Shown here: one piece after another, positions 44,111-54,313 of the stretch
Position numbering within the stretch: the first letter of the stretch is position 1
Layout: every line of letters begins with the position of its first letter
Assembly: GCA_965247065.1 (NCBI GenBank)
Contig: CBDFGN010000006.1
Location: forward strand, 868,001 to 932,000
DNA: 64,000 bases
Direction of reading: 5' to 3'
Source of the DNA: CBDFGN01 sp965247065
GTDB taxonomy: Bacteria; Bacteroidota; Bacteroidia; Cytophagales; Cyclobacteriaceae
Made by a program: the position numbers and the translations under genes
The notes under the pieces: generated by a model
Seen by the model: the letters and a program-made list of their open reading frames with translations, nothing else
The model's database searches: none
What the model was told of the DNA's origin: nothing

Positions 44111-47070
44111 TTATCTTTTTGCGGTATGAATAATTTGTAATGGTGCTGACCTTTACATTAACAGTGGCCACCGATGAAGCTGTTTGACAAGATCCGTTAG
44201 AGACGATGGCCCGGAAATAAGTGGTGACTGATAAGGCTCCGGTATTTAACGTGGTCATGGTTTGACCACCTATATCTGCGAACGTAACATTATCAGTGGA
44301 TTCTTGCCATTGAATACTTCCGGTAGTTCCACTCAATCGGACGGTTGTGCTTTCACCCGCAAAAATTGTAAAGTCATCGGGAGTAGCAGTGCCTCCTATA
44401 ACAGCAGGCAAGCACAATTGTTCGTCCTCAATGATAAAAAATGTTGAAGGGGAGTCCTGGCTGTTAAATTCGGTGCAGATCCAATCAGCTGATCTGGCAT
44501 TGTCGGAGACCCTCATCTCATCCAGAATTCCTTCATACCAACGGTTGTTAAATCGCTTACCCATCTTCAGATCTGCCGTTGTAGTCAAAATATTGCCATT
44601 TGCGCTGTAAGAGTCGATCTGGGTACCATTGACATATAAGAATTTCCTTGGATTAGATCCCAAAGAGCCATCATAGACAAAAACCACATGGGTCCAATCA
44701 TCTACATTAATAGGTCCGCTATCATCCCTAAATGACCTCCAGAGGTAGTTACACGAGTGTTCACCTGGTTGGTTCCTCCATCAATACCCAGCATGTAACG
44801 TTCAAGATTTGTGGCAGCGGTTTTGTCAAAAAATGGAGAGTCATCGACATTGGCAGGGGCTTTCACCCAGGCCTCCAGGGTAACTTGGTTACCAGTGATA
44901 TCCAGGCTGGAGCTGGCGACATGAGGAACGATTACTTGATCATCAACGCCGTCAAAATCCCGTCCCCGGCCAATCAATCCGGCTATATCGGTGGTCCCGC
45001 TATTGGTACCATCCTGATCATTGGAAGTCCCATCTTCCAAGCTGGCGTCCATGTGCCAAACTCCGGCAAAATTGGCATCCCAGGTAGCGGTGGAAGATTG
45101 GTCTGCGGTGACGGTTGGGTCCCCGAAGTAAATAAATATTTCCGTATCCGTGCTGTTGGATAACGACGGTATCCTAACCCAAAAAATTACCTCACCGATG
45201 GTAGCATTGTAACTCTCCAACTGATGATCTAATAAGGTAGCACCATCCGAGGAAGTAAATACTATATCGTATCCATTGGAGTTTTCGACAGTACCACCGT
45301 TGCCTGTGGTTCGCAGATCATTATCAGTCGTCGTAATAAGAACGGGAAAGCTGGATAGGGGACTGGCTCCACATACTTTAGTAGCATCAATGGTTATCCT
45401 TTTCCGGGAAGCATAATTGCCCTGGCCATAGGCAGGAACCACATTTACTTTATCTGTAGAAGAAACCACATCTTTTACGCAGGCGGTTGTGTTGGAGATC
45501 AAAACCCGGTAAAAGGTAGTTTGAGTGAGGTTAGGGGTGGTATAAACGGATGTACCATCACCTGAGCCGCCGGTTACATTGACGAAAGTGATATTATCAG
45601 TAGATTCTTGCCAATTGATAGTTCCCGCTGTATTCCCGGAAAGAGTGATGGTTGTGCTGGTTCCTGTCAAAATAAACTCATCAGTAGCTGTTGAAGTGCC
45701 GCCAGAAGGGATCGGGCTGCACTGCTCTTCGGTAAGCAAGGAGATGAAGGTGGTGGGAGTATTTTGGTTATTGTATTCCGTGTCTACCCAGTTGGCAGAT
45801 CTGGGTGTATCAGATATTCGCAATTCATCAAAAAGACCCTCGTAAAAACGGGCATCCGCTCTCCTTCCCAGATAAATAGGATCCAGTGGATCGTGCTCAA
45901 TATTAGCGGTCATGGCAGTAGTAAATACGGCTGGTGTTCCGTCAATATATCCTATGCGGTTACTACCATCGTAAACCCCTACTATGTAGTGCCAGGTGTT
46001 TGTATTGGGAAGCGAACCAGCTTGTGAGCTGTTACCGCTGTCGTTGATCCTTAAGCGCAGTTGTTCGGTTGCTCCATTGTCGTTGGTCCCCAGCAAAAAA
46101 CTTTCGTCATTATTAGCTCCCTTCAATATAATACCTTCATCCTGGGCTAACCCACCATTGAAATTTACCCAGGCACTCACTGTAACACTGGCATCCGTAA
46201 TTTGAAGGCTTGATGAGTTCACCACATTGATATAATCATTGCTTCCATCAAGATCCAGGCCGTTGCCGATCTGGCCGGCCACTAAGTCAGCGGTAGTCAT
46301 GCTGCCATTTGGGGTTCCGTGATTGCCAAATCCAGTATCATCGATCATGCCATCGGTCGGATCCCCATTAGGATCTTCCTCCAGGTGCCATACCGCCCTA
46401 AAACCGTTCGACCAGACATCGGTGGTCGAAGGATCCGTTGAAGCTGATGGTTCACCATAATAAGCATAAATTGTTTGGTCGGCTCCAGTCAAATCCACCT
46501 TAACCCAGGCCACCAACTCATCGTTGGCTTCACTGTAATCCTGGAGTTCATGATCGAGCAAGGTGAATCCATCGGTGTCCGTAAAGCGAATGTCAAAACC
46601 GTCACTTCTCGCTTTACCCGCCAGGTTGCCGGTAAAGTCCGCCATATCGATGAATATCAGGACAGGAAAGTCTGTTTGGGCGGCCGGTACTTGTGACCCT
46701 TGAATGACTATAGGTAACCGGTATTCATAATCTGACAGCCAGTCCTGTGCTTTTAACCTAGAAAAGGAAAATCCCACCAGCAGGATGCTGATTAATGATG
46801 TACCTATGACATTTAGCTTAAGAAACAATCGTAGGGGAGCTTTAGAACCCGTTCTCAAATAAATCAGGGCTTTTAAATAAATAGGTAATAGATCACGAAA
46901 GTAACCACCTTATATGACTATTTTTTCCTCAAAACATGCTGTTTTTAATGTGTGAGAGATATGTAATAATCAATACAAATGTTGGCTTTGCTGCAGTGGA
47001 TCTTTCAGAAATTAACTATCAATCGGGAATTTCAGACTCATAAACTGACAACTCATAATTCTTAATTCAT

Positions 47071-48058
47071 TTATAATCCGTAATTTCTAATTATTCTTCC
47101 GGAAGTCCCCTTATTCAGCATCTCCTGCCGCCTTGGTCTCAACAGAATTTGAGTACTTGCTCCCTGTTTCTCAAGTTTATCGTCAATCAAAACTTGAAAA
47201 TCATGGTTTCTATTGTTGCTCCTTGGCTCCCAATTCTGATTTCGGCAGTATTTGTCTTTATTATGAGCTCCATATACCGGCCTGTCGGAGGCTGATGATC
47301 GTTCCATCATTCGCAATGTCGGTTGAAACCGGCAACGGTGGCCCCATCATCCTCCATTTCAAATTGAACTGAAGGCCCAATCGTACCAACCCACACATTT
47401 CCTCCCACTTCGATTGTAAACCTTTCGGTTGTTCCTTCAAAAATTCTCGAACCATTGGCACCGTCATCAACCGAAAGATTAGGTGGACCTACCTACTCCT
47501 GGAATAAGCCGGATCTCAGCTTCATCAACCGTATTCTCCACAATCAAACCATGTTCGTTACCAATGCCACCTCCACCAGTGCCATATTGAATATGCAAGG
47601 CTCTCGCAGGTGCTGCTGTACCAATACCAACCAAATCAGTGGATGCATCCAAAAAAAGCAAGTTGGCTTCGGTATCCCCTTCAAACCTAAAATCAGCGTC
47701 TAAGCCAGCTTCGTTAAAAAATAGTCGCACCATTGGGCCTGGTTATGGTTAATACCTCCGCATCATTTGCTGTGACTGTGTTATCAAGATCATGCACTCC
47801 GATTATTAAGTCATTGCCGGCTCCATCATATTGCATATAACCTCCCCTGAAATTAGGTCCTTCAACTAACCTAAGCACCGAACCGTAATCCAAACCAACG
47901 TTTGTGGTCCTAATATGTATGTCCGAAGTAGCAGCATCTTCTATCTCGAATAAGGCATCAGGAGTGGCAACACCTATCCCAAGTCCCTGGGCTATGACAA
48001 GGTCATTGGAAAAGAAGGCGATCAAAAGTATGGTGTAAGTGATAACAGACTTTTTCAT
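47071..48058 (-). pseudogene. Frameshifted secreted GIGT-repeat/tail-fibre-like protein
   Basis: It begins at 48058 with a signal peptide (ILLIAFFSNDLVIAQ), then GLGIGVATPDALFEIED, and after a shift GIGTAAPARALHIQ, the head motif of Bacteroidota surface proteins with collagen- or tail-fibre-like repeats. Frames change at an A6 run at 47716-47721 (one extra base), near 47475, and again between 47260 and 47316. The 3' end is undefined. It is a decayed gene of the same surface-protein class as its neighbour. Confidence 0.75.
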
Positions 48059-48069
48059 ATGAGTATCAT

Positions 48070-48240
48070 CTAAGACTTCGAGTTAAGATGCTTGCAGTCA
48101 GCCTCAACCAAATCCGGTGTGTGGTGATCGACTGGTGCGATTGTATAGACCTCAATTCCCTCCCGTAAAAGAGCCCGGATCACGCCCATCCTGAAATTAT
48201 AAATATTCCAGGAGGTATTCAGGACTATCGCAATTTTCAT
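48070..48240 (-). pseudogene. N-terminal fragment of a GT4 glycosyltransferase
   Basis: A frame of 56 residues, MKIAIVLNTSWNIYNFRMG to a stop after LNSKS, matches the first beta-alpha unit of family 4 glycosyltransferases of capsule or O-antigen clusters. The rest of the enzyme (about 320 residues) is missing, so it is a deletion remnant. Confidence 0.7.
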
Positions 48241-48715
48241 AACGAGTAAGGGGTAATTTGGGATGACAGACCCAAAAGGAGCGTCTAAAACTAATACAAC
48301 TTTTGGAAAAAATGTAGCCCTTTTCCAGCCCCAAAGTAAGAAATAAAAAACCATTTTGAAAAAAAATGCTAGGCAATATGACCAACCTACTAGTTCCATC
48401 AACGAATAGTTTTTTGAGACCCTTTTTGACCAAAATTGAACCTAATATCCTCAACCAATCTTGGAAGCCATGCGGTCCAATGGTTTAGGTAAGCGCGGAA
48501 TTCTATTGAGGTGGCGGTTGAAGGCAAGCTCGTTCATCGGTTCTATGAGGGCAAGAACGGAGACAAGAAATATGTCCCGAAGGGACCCTTCGGAGGAACC
48601 TATGACCTTCGGGTTATGAGCCAGCGAGGCAAGTTGAATCTCACATTTAAAAAAACAAATATTTGGTCCCAATTTAAAAGCATCTTACCTAGAAAAGCAC
48701 GCAAATAAAACAAAT
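48241..48715. other. Intergenic region with a module-leader remnant
   Basis: No reliable gene. A 65-codon plus-strand frame at 48511-48708 has no recognisable relative. Bases 48655-48706 resemble 39905-39955, the sequence just upstream of the integrase remnant, so this is another trace of the same module. Confidence 0.45.
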
Positions 48716-48743
48716 AGGCACTTACAAATTAATATAAGTGCCT
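48716..48743. terminator. Terminator-like hairpin
   Basis: AGGCACTTA (48716-48724) and TAAGTGCCT (48735-48743) form a perfect 9-bp stem with a 10-base loop, followed by GATTTT. It may be a terminator that came along with the tRNA-Thr fragment. Confidence 0.5.
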
Positions 48744-48752
48744 GATTTTCAA

Positions 48753-48923
48753 GAGCCCCCTGACGGATTAGCTCCGCTGATCCTGGATTTGGGTGGCAAC
48801 ATCCAAAAATGCCCAAATTGCTGGCGCAATTTTATTCGCTTCTCCAGGAAAGCTGAAGCAAGCTCCGCTTTCCCATGCTACGCGAATTCCCGCGCCTTTG
48901 GGCGCCGAGCCCCCTGACGGATT
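48753..48923 (+). repeat. 17-bp direct repeat, candidate att cores
   Basis: GAGCCCCCTGACGGATT occurs at 48753-48769 and 48907-48923. The second copy is the 3' end of the tRNA-Thr fragment (minus strand), and the first is a shorter copy of the same tRNA end. Such duplicates are what site-specific integration into a tRNA 3' end leaves behind. Confidence 0.65.
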
Positions 48924-48952
48924 CGAACCGCCGACCCGCTGATTACAAGTCA
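48908..48952 (-). pseudogene. tRNA-Thr 3' fragment (attachment site)
   Basis: The minus strand reads from the anticodon arm (CTGACTTGTAATCAG, anticodon TGT) through the variable loop, T-arm (GGTTCGAATCC) and the 3' acceptor strand (CAGGGGGCT). The D-arm and 5' acceptor strand are absent. The break in the anticodon stem is typical of an integrase crossover. The integrase gene begins 124 bases away. Confidence 0.85.
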
Positions 48953-49075
48953 GTTCAGAATGAACCCACCTGATTTCATATGGCTTCAAATTAGGTTTTT
49001 AAGCCCTTTTTGCTTAAAATTAGTTCATAATAAACCAGCTGAAACCAAAAAAAGCACGCAAAAAGCACGCAAGAA

Positions 49076-50395
49076 ATGGCGACCGTAAAAGTAACTCTCG
49101 ACACTAGGAAAAATTGCCAGGATAAAGATGGCAAATTTCCTTTGGTACTAAGAATAGGCCATAAACGCAAAACAAGGGACATTTCTTTCGATATTCACTT
49201 ATTAAGTAAACAACTTAATTCCGATACCGGAGAAATCAAAGGAATCGTCAACGCGGTAAGGCAAACAAAAAGAACGCAAAAAATTTATAGAGATATTGAT
49301 TTTTGGTTGGATGAAAATCGATCGAAAATCAAATTATGGACTGTAGAAAAGCTCAAAGATGAACTTTCCAGGGTTTTTTTCGACAAACAAATTACCTTAT
49401 CTCTCTTGAGTCATGGGGCTAAATATTTGTATCGGCTCATGTTGGAAGGCCGATTTTCTACGGCTAAGTCTTATGAGGATGCTTTGAAAGCCTTTATTAA
49501 ATACCGGATGAAGAGGGCAGGCCGGACCGCCCAGGTCATTATCAAAACATTGTTCGGAAAAACTAACGATGGCTTAAATATTCTTGAGGATTATCAAAAG
49601 TATGATATGCCAATCAAGGCCATCGATTCCGAATTTGTGAAAGATTATAAAGCTCATATGACCAACCAATATGGATCAAAAAACACAGTTGGGATTTATC
49701 TGAGAAGTCTTAACGCTATCATCAACGATGCCAGCGAATCCTATCCAGAATTGAAGGGCCATAACCCTATGGCACGAATTAAGAAAGGAAGCTTTGAGAA
49801 CGCGCCGGTTGTATTGTCTATACAAGAAATAAACGAAATAAGAGCTTTACGATTCTTACAAGAAAATCCGAAGTACGATGTCAGAAATTATTTTCTTTTC
49901 ATGTTCAATAATATGGGAATGAATTTCTATGACCTGGCCCTTATTAAAGTCTTTCAGTTTGACGGTGAAAGGATCAAGTATTTTCGTGAAAAGACAAAAT
50001 ACGAAGGCGATTATTTTTCAATTAAGCAAAATGATGAGTCTCTGAAAATTATCGATGACTACATCAACGGAAAACAAGCAGATGATTTCCTCTTCCCAAT
50101 TCTTTCTAATGATATTCCCCAAAACAAAATTTTCCGGGTGAAGAATGATAAGTTAAAGAGGTTTAATAAGCACCTTAAAGAGATCGCCCAATTAGCAGGT
50201 ATTAAGAAAAAGATATCCTCTTATAGTGCCAGGGATACATGGACGAACATCGGTTTGGATTTAGGAATAGATATACGCCAGATTTCATCAGGTTTAGGAC
50301 ATTCGAGCATTGAAGTAACAGAAAAGCACTATGGTAAGACCATCCAGGAAAAAATCCTGGATGAAATCAACGCAAGGATTACTGTCGGTGCTTGA
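49076..50395 (+). CDS. int: Tyrosine-type site-specific integrase
   Basis: A 439-residue Bacteroidota integrase. The N-terminal arm-binding region (MATVKVTLDTRKNCQDKDGKFPL) and a SAM-like domain with KHNPMAR-type chemistry precede the catalytic domain with the C-terminal Arg/His/Tyr box: SYSARDTWTNIGLDLG (Arg), GLGHSSIEVTEKHYG (His and the Tyr nucleophile). It appears intact. Position next to a truncated tRNA-Thr indicates it integrated there. It lies head-on to the vapBC pair. The 5' end is repeated as a remnant at 39970. Confidence 0.9.
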   Translation: MATVKVTLDTRKNCQDKDGKFPLVLRIGHKRKTRDISFDIHLLSKQLNSDTGEIKGIVNAVRQTKRTQKIYRDIDFWLDENRSKIKLWTVEKLKDELSRVFFDKQITLSLLSHGAKYLYRLMLEGRFSTAKSYEDALKAFIKYRMKRAGRTAQVIIKTLFGKTNDGLNILEDYQKYDMPIKAIDSEFVKDYKAHMTNQYGSKNTVGIYLRSLNAIINDASESYPELKGHNPMARIKKGSFENAPVVLSIQEINEIRALRFLQENPKYDVRNYFLFMFNNMGMNFYDLALIKVFQFDGERIKYFREKTKYEGDYFSIKQNDESLKIIDDYINGKQADDFLFPILSNDIPQNKIFRVKNDKLKRFNKHLKEIAQLAGIKKKISSYSARDTWTNIGLDLGIDIRQISSGLGHSSIEVTEKHYGKTIQEKILDEINARITVGA

Positions 50396-50498
50396 CAAGA
50401 ATTTCTTCGAATTCTATCTATCATTAAATGCAAAGATGTGTCCCGACTTTCCGTCGGGAACATGGGCCGAAAAGTTGGGTCGGGGTTGATTTTTATTT

Positions 50499-50905
50499 TC
50501 ACTTATTAGTCCAATTCTCAATCTCAAGAGTCGGGATTTGTTTAAAATGCTTTTCATTATTTGTAACCAGAACAAGTTCGGAATCGATTGCAAGCCCAGC
50601 GATAAGAAGATCAGAATTGCCAATTACAATCCCTTTCCGCTTCAGTTCACCATAAATCATTGCTGAAATTTTGACAGACGTTGGCTCAAGAAAAGGATGT
50701 TATTCGCATTTACAAAGGTTTCGAACTCGCTTATTTGACGGCTGGCTTTTAAATGTTCCAGGCCGCTAAGAATTTCGTAATAAGTAATTATGCTAATATT
50801 TATTCTGGGATAGGATTTGAGGTAAGTTTTAAACTGACCAACCACATTTTGTTCTGCTTTGAAGAAATATGATAGAATGTCAGTGTCGACTAAAGCATGC
50901 CTCAT
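50499..50905 (-). pseudogene. vapC: VapC-like PIN toxin, frameshifted
   Basis: A PIN-domain ribonuclease toxin. The first 70 or so residues from ATG 50905 contain the acidic residues in ALVDTDILSYFF and TYYEILSGL; a frameshift near 50680-50695 then moves the rest to another frame, which reads EPTSVKISAMIYGEL, GNSDLLIAGLAI (third Asp) and LVTNNEKHF before a stop at 50499. In the current frame it stops at 50657 and lacks the third Asp, so the toxin is probably dead. Overlaps the antitoxin by 4 bases. Confidence 0.82.
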
Positions 50906-51129
50906 TTAGCCCTGTTCTGGTCGAGGCTTCTTCGCTTACGCAGGCCTTTGGTCAATTCTTGAATCTTCTCATCATTCAAGTCTTTCCATGTTCCAGCGAA
51001 CGAAAGAACATCAGCAAATTCATTAGATTCTAAACTTTTTAGGAACTCATCTACCGAATCCAATTTGTCATTAGGTAGTTTGTTAATTCGCTTAATGATT
51101 CGATCTTTCAAAGTTTCAGTGTTTCTCAT
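50902..51129 (-). CDS. VapB-like antitoxin
   Basis: A 75-residue protein with a helical N-terminus (IIKRINKLPNDKLDSVDEFLKSLE) and a C-terminal tail of the kind that wraps the toxin (TWKDLNDEKIQELTKGLRKRR). Encoded first, with its stop overlapping the toxin start (ATGA), the usual antitoxin-toxin order. Family within VapB types not determined. It is intact even though the toxin is frameshifted. Confidence 0.75.
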   Translation of the reverse strand: MRNTETLKDRIIKRINKLPNDKLDSVDEFLKSLESNEFADVLSFAGTWKDLNDEKIQELTKGLRKRRSLDQNRAK

Positions 51130-51621
51130 ATTTCAATTATACGAAAAAATATCCTTGTCCGGCCAAAAAGGATGACCTTAGGGATTACCCAGACTTTGTA
51201 ATTCTGGGTTTCCTATTGGCTTGTGGGGTCGAGACATTTTTCCGTTTTGTAGTGTAGCGAAAGCGAAACGCAAGCAAAACCTAGGCAGTGTTCTGAGTGC
51301 CCCAATTACGCAGTTTTTGGGGTCGAAGAACACGTCTAGCTCCTACTGCGCAAGGGCCGGGTAGGACAGCCTCTAAAACAAAGTAGCCAGGAGTGGGGAC
51401 TTTTCCAAATTGCGGGTGTTTGTTGGGGATAGCTTACGGTCTCTATTGCCTGGCCGGGAGTTGGCCAATAGGTTGTGAAACAACCTTGGGAGTGAGGGGG
51501 GATCCAAAGGAATAGAAGGAAAAAATTACTAAACTATAGAATACTGAAATAATAAATATGGACAATGAAGGTCTTCGGTTAATTGGCAACAAGGACCAGT
51601 CCTTTTCAAAATCCATGGGCC
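51130..51621. other. Intergenic region with module end
   Basis: No gene. Bases 51424-51500 match the sequence fused to the integrase stub at 40145-40235, so this marks the far side of the deletion seen there. The left end of the IS21 element must lie between here and 51755. Confidence 0.5.
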
Positions 51622-51663
51622 TTATTCCGGTGAAACTGGATACCCTATTCCGGTGAAACTGGA
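51622..51663 (+). repeat. IS21-type multiple terminal repeats
   Basis: TATTCCGGTGAAACTGGA occurs twice with a 23-base period (51623-51640 and 51646-51663), about 90 bases before the transposase gene, as expected for the transposase binding sites at an IS21 end. Confidence 0.7.
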
Positions 51664-52464
51664 CATCCCTCAGAGGAGCATATTCAAAAATTTATTGATT
51701 GTATTTTTCTAAGAAGGCTTACTCTTGGGCTTTTCAATCTAACTGAAGCCCAACATGCCTAATCAGAGAAAAGATATGCTAACGATTCGCCAGTTGATAC
51801 GATTAAAATCCGAGGGGTACTCCCACAAATCCATCAGGGATAAACTTGGCATCAGTCGAACCACCATCATTGAATATGTTCGTTTTCTGGAGGCCAGCGG
51901 ATTTACCTGGAACCAATTAAAGGGACTGGAAGATGAGGTCTTGAGCTTAATGTTGGGATTAGGGAGGAGGATCAATGAACGATATGACCGGCTGTTGAAC
52001 TTTTTCCCCTATCTGGAGAAAGAGCTCAAGCGGCGTGGGGTAACCAGGCAATTGCTGTGGAAAGAATATAGTTCACAGGAAACCGAGCCCTACGCATACT
52101 CTCAATTTTGCTACTATTATCAGCAGTGGAACAGATCAGTTCATTCAACGGCTCCTATGGAGCATAAGAGTGGTGATAAGCTGTTCATTGATTTCAGTGG
52201 AGGCAAGCTACCATTGATTGACCGCCAGACTGGTGAGATTACCGAGGTGGAAGTGTTTGTGGGTATACTGGGAGCCAGTGGCATGACCTATGCCCGGGCC
52301 GTGTACAGCCAAAAACAGGAAGATGTGGTAAGCTGTATTGAGCAGTGCCTGGCATGTTATGGTGGGGTGCCAGCTGCTATCGTGCCTGATAACATGAAGG
52401 CAATCGTGAACCAATCGGTATTCTAAGACTTAACCAAATTAATAATCTAAGAAATGTCCGATTC

Positions 52465-53460
52465 TTAGGCTGCAAATTTGAGTGTGTCCACATAAGGGGT
52501 TCCTCTTTTAGCTACTGCGAAGACTCTGGCCACGATCTTGTTTCGGATAATGTTTAATGTAGACATCTTATTTTTGCCTTCAGCCAGTCTTCTTTGGTAA
52601 TATACCCGCATTTCCGGATTATATTGAATGCAACTAGCAACGGCGTTGGACAAGAGGGATTTCAACTTCTTGTTGCCCAGATAATGCACCTTGCTCTTGC
52701 CTTTCCAGCTGATGCCCGATTGGTTGGGGAAAGGAGCTATGCCACTGTAACAGGCAAATTTCCTCCAGGTTTCAAAGGCGGTGAAGCAATTGGTATAGAC
52801 CAAAAAACTGGATCCCAAAATTAATCCCACGCCTTTTACCGAGCTGACCAGGTTAAAGATTCTTTTTAACTCGCCATCCTCGGAAATGATCCGCTGGATC
52901 TCTTTTTCTACCCTTTTGATCTGCCGGTCCAAATGGCTGATCAGCTGCTCCTGGGCACGGAATAGCATCGGATTATCAACCACCTTCACAAAGGCTTTCA
53001 TTTCCTGCAAAGATGCCTTGCATCCAGCCCTTTGTTTGACCATCCGCTCTCTAAAGGATAACAAACTTTTGAGATTTAAGATCGCCTTAGAAGGCAACTG
53101 ATAAAGCTTGATTCTGTGGCGACGCAAATAGGCGTACTCGGCAATCACCCCCGCAGCAATTACATCACTTTTCCCCCGGGTGATCCCTAACGATCGCTTG
53201 ATCTCTAAACCCGGCACCATGCAGAACAATATCTGGCGTTCAGTCAAAAAAACAGCCAGTGGCAGAGAATACAACCCGGTATGCTCAAAGCAGATGATGA
53301 CTTTAATTAAGTCTTTTCCATTTAATCTTTTCGCCCACTGGAGCAATTGATTAAAGCCGGTTCGATTGTTAGCAAACTCACATTTGGCCTGGCTTAAATA
53401 ATCATGGGCATCAAAAGTTCCTTTAGATACATCAATGCCGATTGCGTTGTGAAATTTCAT
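52465..53460 (-). CDS. IS110-family transposase (recombinase)
   Basis: A 331-residue DEDD-type recombinase. The RuvC-like N-terminal domain has Asp10 in AIGIDVSKGTFD, Glu in CFEHTGLY and Asp in KSDVIAAGVIA. The C-terminal Tnp domain contains VKGVGLILGSSFL and FACYSGIAPFPNQSG with the serine-rich region. Complete. Recombinases of this group use a bridge RNA made from the element's non-coding end. Confidence 0.92.
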   Translation of the reverse strand: MKFHNAIGIDVSKGTFDAHDYLSQAKCEFANNRTGFNQLLQWAKRLNGKDLIKVIICFEHTGLYSLPLAVFLTERQILFCMVPGLEIKRSLGITRGKSDVIAAGVIAEYAYLRRHRIKLYQLPSKAILNLKSLLSFRERMVKQRAGCKASLQEMKAFVKVVDNPMLFRAQEQLISHLDRQIKRVEKEIQRIISEDGELKRIFNLVSSVKGVGLILGSSFLVYTNCFTAFETWRKFACYSGIAPFPNQSGISWKGKSKVHYLGNKKLKSLLSNAVASCIQYNPEMRVYYQRRLAEGKNKMSTLNIIRNKIVARVFAVAKRGTPYVDTLKFAA

Positions 53461-53764
53461 GCTTTTAAATACTTTTAGATACTTTTGGATTTTTTAAAAA
53501 TTGAGTTGCCAAACTAAGACCTTTAATAAGACCCTACAGTCTAAAATTCTAATTGGTTCTTAAGGCAACTTGTTGAAGGAACGGGGACTATAACCGACGA
53601 TAGGTCTTACCTAGACCGCTATAAAGTTCACCCCGTTCCTTCTTTTTTCAAACCTAGCTTTGTATTCTCAACACTTATCCACAAGTTATTAAATCTCCCC
53701 CCGGACCCCCCTCTGGTGGATAACTATAATACCAATAATGTTCTTGAAATATTTATACTGGGTA
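53461..53764 (-). ncRNA. Candidate IS110 bridge RNA region
   Basis: The 5' non-coding end of the IS110 element. It contains a strong hairpin: GAAGGAACGGGG (53575-53586) pairs perfectly with CCCCGTTCCTTC (53631-53642). The 44-base intervening sequence carries an inner GGTCT/AGACC stem and unpaired stretches that could be guide loops. Position and structure fit a bridge RNA on the minus strand. On the plus strand the same stem followed by T6 could act as a terminator. No expression evidence. Confidence 0.5.
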
Positions 53765-54313
53765 AATCTAAAGGATCGCTATGAGCCCCCAGATCAGCCA
53801 TTTGTTTAGCCAGCTAGCCCTGCACTATCAGACCGTCTTATTACCGGCCCGAAGCTACAAACCAAAGGATAAGGCCAAGGTAGAGAACGCGGTGAAGAAT
53901 GTCTATACCCAAGTGTTTGCTCCGTTGCGCAATATGCAGTTCTTCAACCTGGAAGATATCAATGATGCCATCACCCGACAACTAGATGAATACAATAGGC
54001 GCCGGTTTCCTTCCAGACAATACTCCAGGTTGGAATTGTTCGAGAAGGTTGAGAAACAGGCCCTAAGACCCTTCCGGAACAGCGTTTCCAGATCCGTAAG
54101 CAGAAGCGCAATGCAAATTAGAACGACGCTCCTTACATTTACAGCTATATTTTACAGGAGTGGTCTAGCGAGTATACAAGTAAGTATAAAAACGGTCAAC
54201 CCTATTCAGGCATGCACAACCATTACCCTAAAAACTGTAAACTGTAACCTGCAACCTCATAATGTAACCTGTAACCTTTCTCAGCCTTAGCGTTCTTCTT
54301 CCAACACAAACCT

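Larger units (their letters stand above)
40558..46858 (-). pseudogene. Giant T9SS-secreted DUF2341/LamG protein gene, triply disrupted
   Basis: Starting at 46858 with a signal peptide (cleavage near LKAQ), the gene encodes three tandem modules, each a DUF2341 domain (RKRITIDATKVCG, FPVLI, DHELQ), a LamG-like jellyroll (GTWYH-type strands, FYEGLFDELRISD) and, between modules, Ig-like regions (ITFVNVTGG). The C-terminus (FPNPANGNEFTI to the terminal LIILE) is a type IX secretion sorting domain. Reassembled, it has about 1,770 codons. Damage: a one-base frameshift near 44726-44730, the IS1595 insertion at 43124-44110, and a TAG at 42355-42357 where the family has Trp (PGT-stop-YL). It was probably a surface adhesin or glycan-binding protein. 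Confidence 0.88.
52421..53764 (-). mobile_element. IS110-family element nested in IS21
   Basis: A 1,344-bp element, inferred from the point where the IstA frame breaks and resumes. GGTA is present at both junctions (52417-52420 and 53761-53764), in line with recombination at a short shared core without a target duplication. The long non-coding side (about 300 bases) is upstream of the transposase and only about 44 bases lie downstream, the layout of the IS110 group. Confidence 0.85.
51755..54290 (+). pseudogene. istA: IS21-family transposase IstA split by IS110
   Basis: The 5' part (51755-52420) has an N-terminal helix-turn-helix (IRDKLGISRTTIIEYVRF) and the start of the integrase core (KLFIDFSGGKLP, IVPDNMKAIVNQS). 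The 3' part resumes at 53765 as NLKDRYEPQISHL and continues PARSYKPKDKAKVENAVKNVY. Joining 52420 to 53765 gives an uninterrupted frame. After about 54090 the frame is shifted and the end (to 54290) is not IstA-like. The helper ATPase gene istB is absent. Dead element. Confidence 0.88.

Noticed and set aside
48511..48708. 65-codon plus-strand gene
   Set aside because: No recognisable relative, and its end overlaps a module-leader remnant; probably chance.
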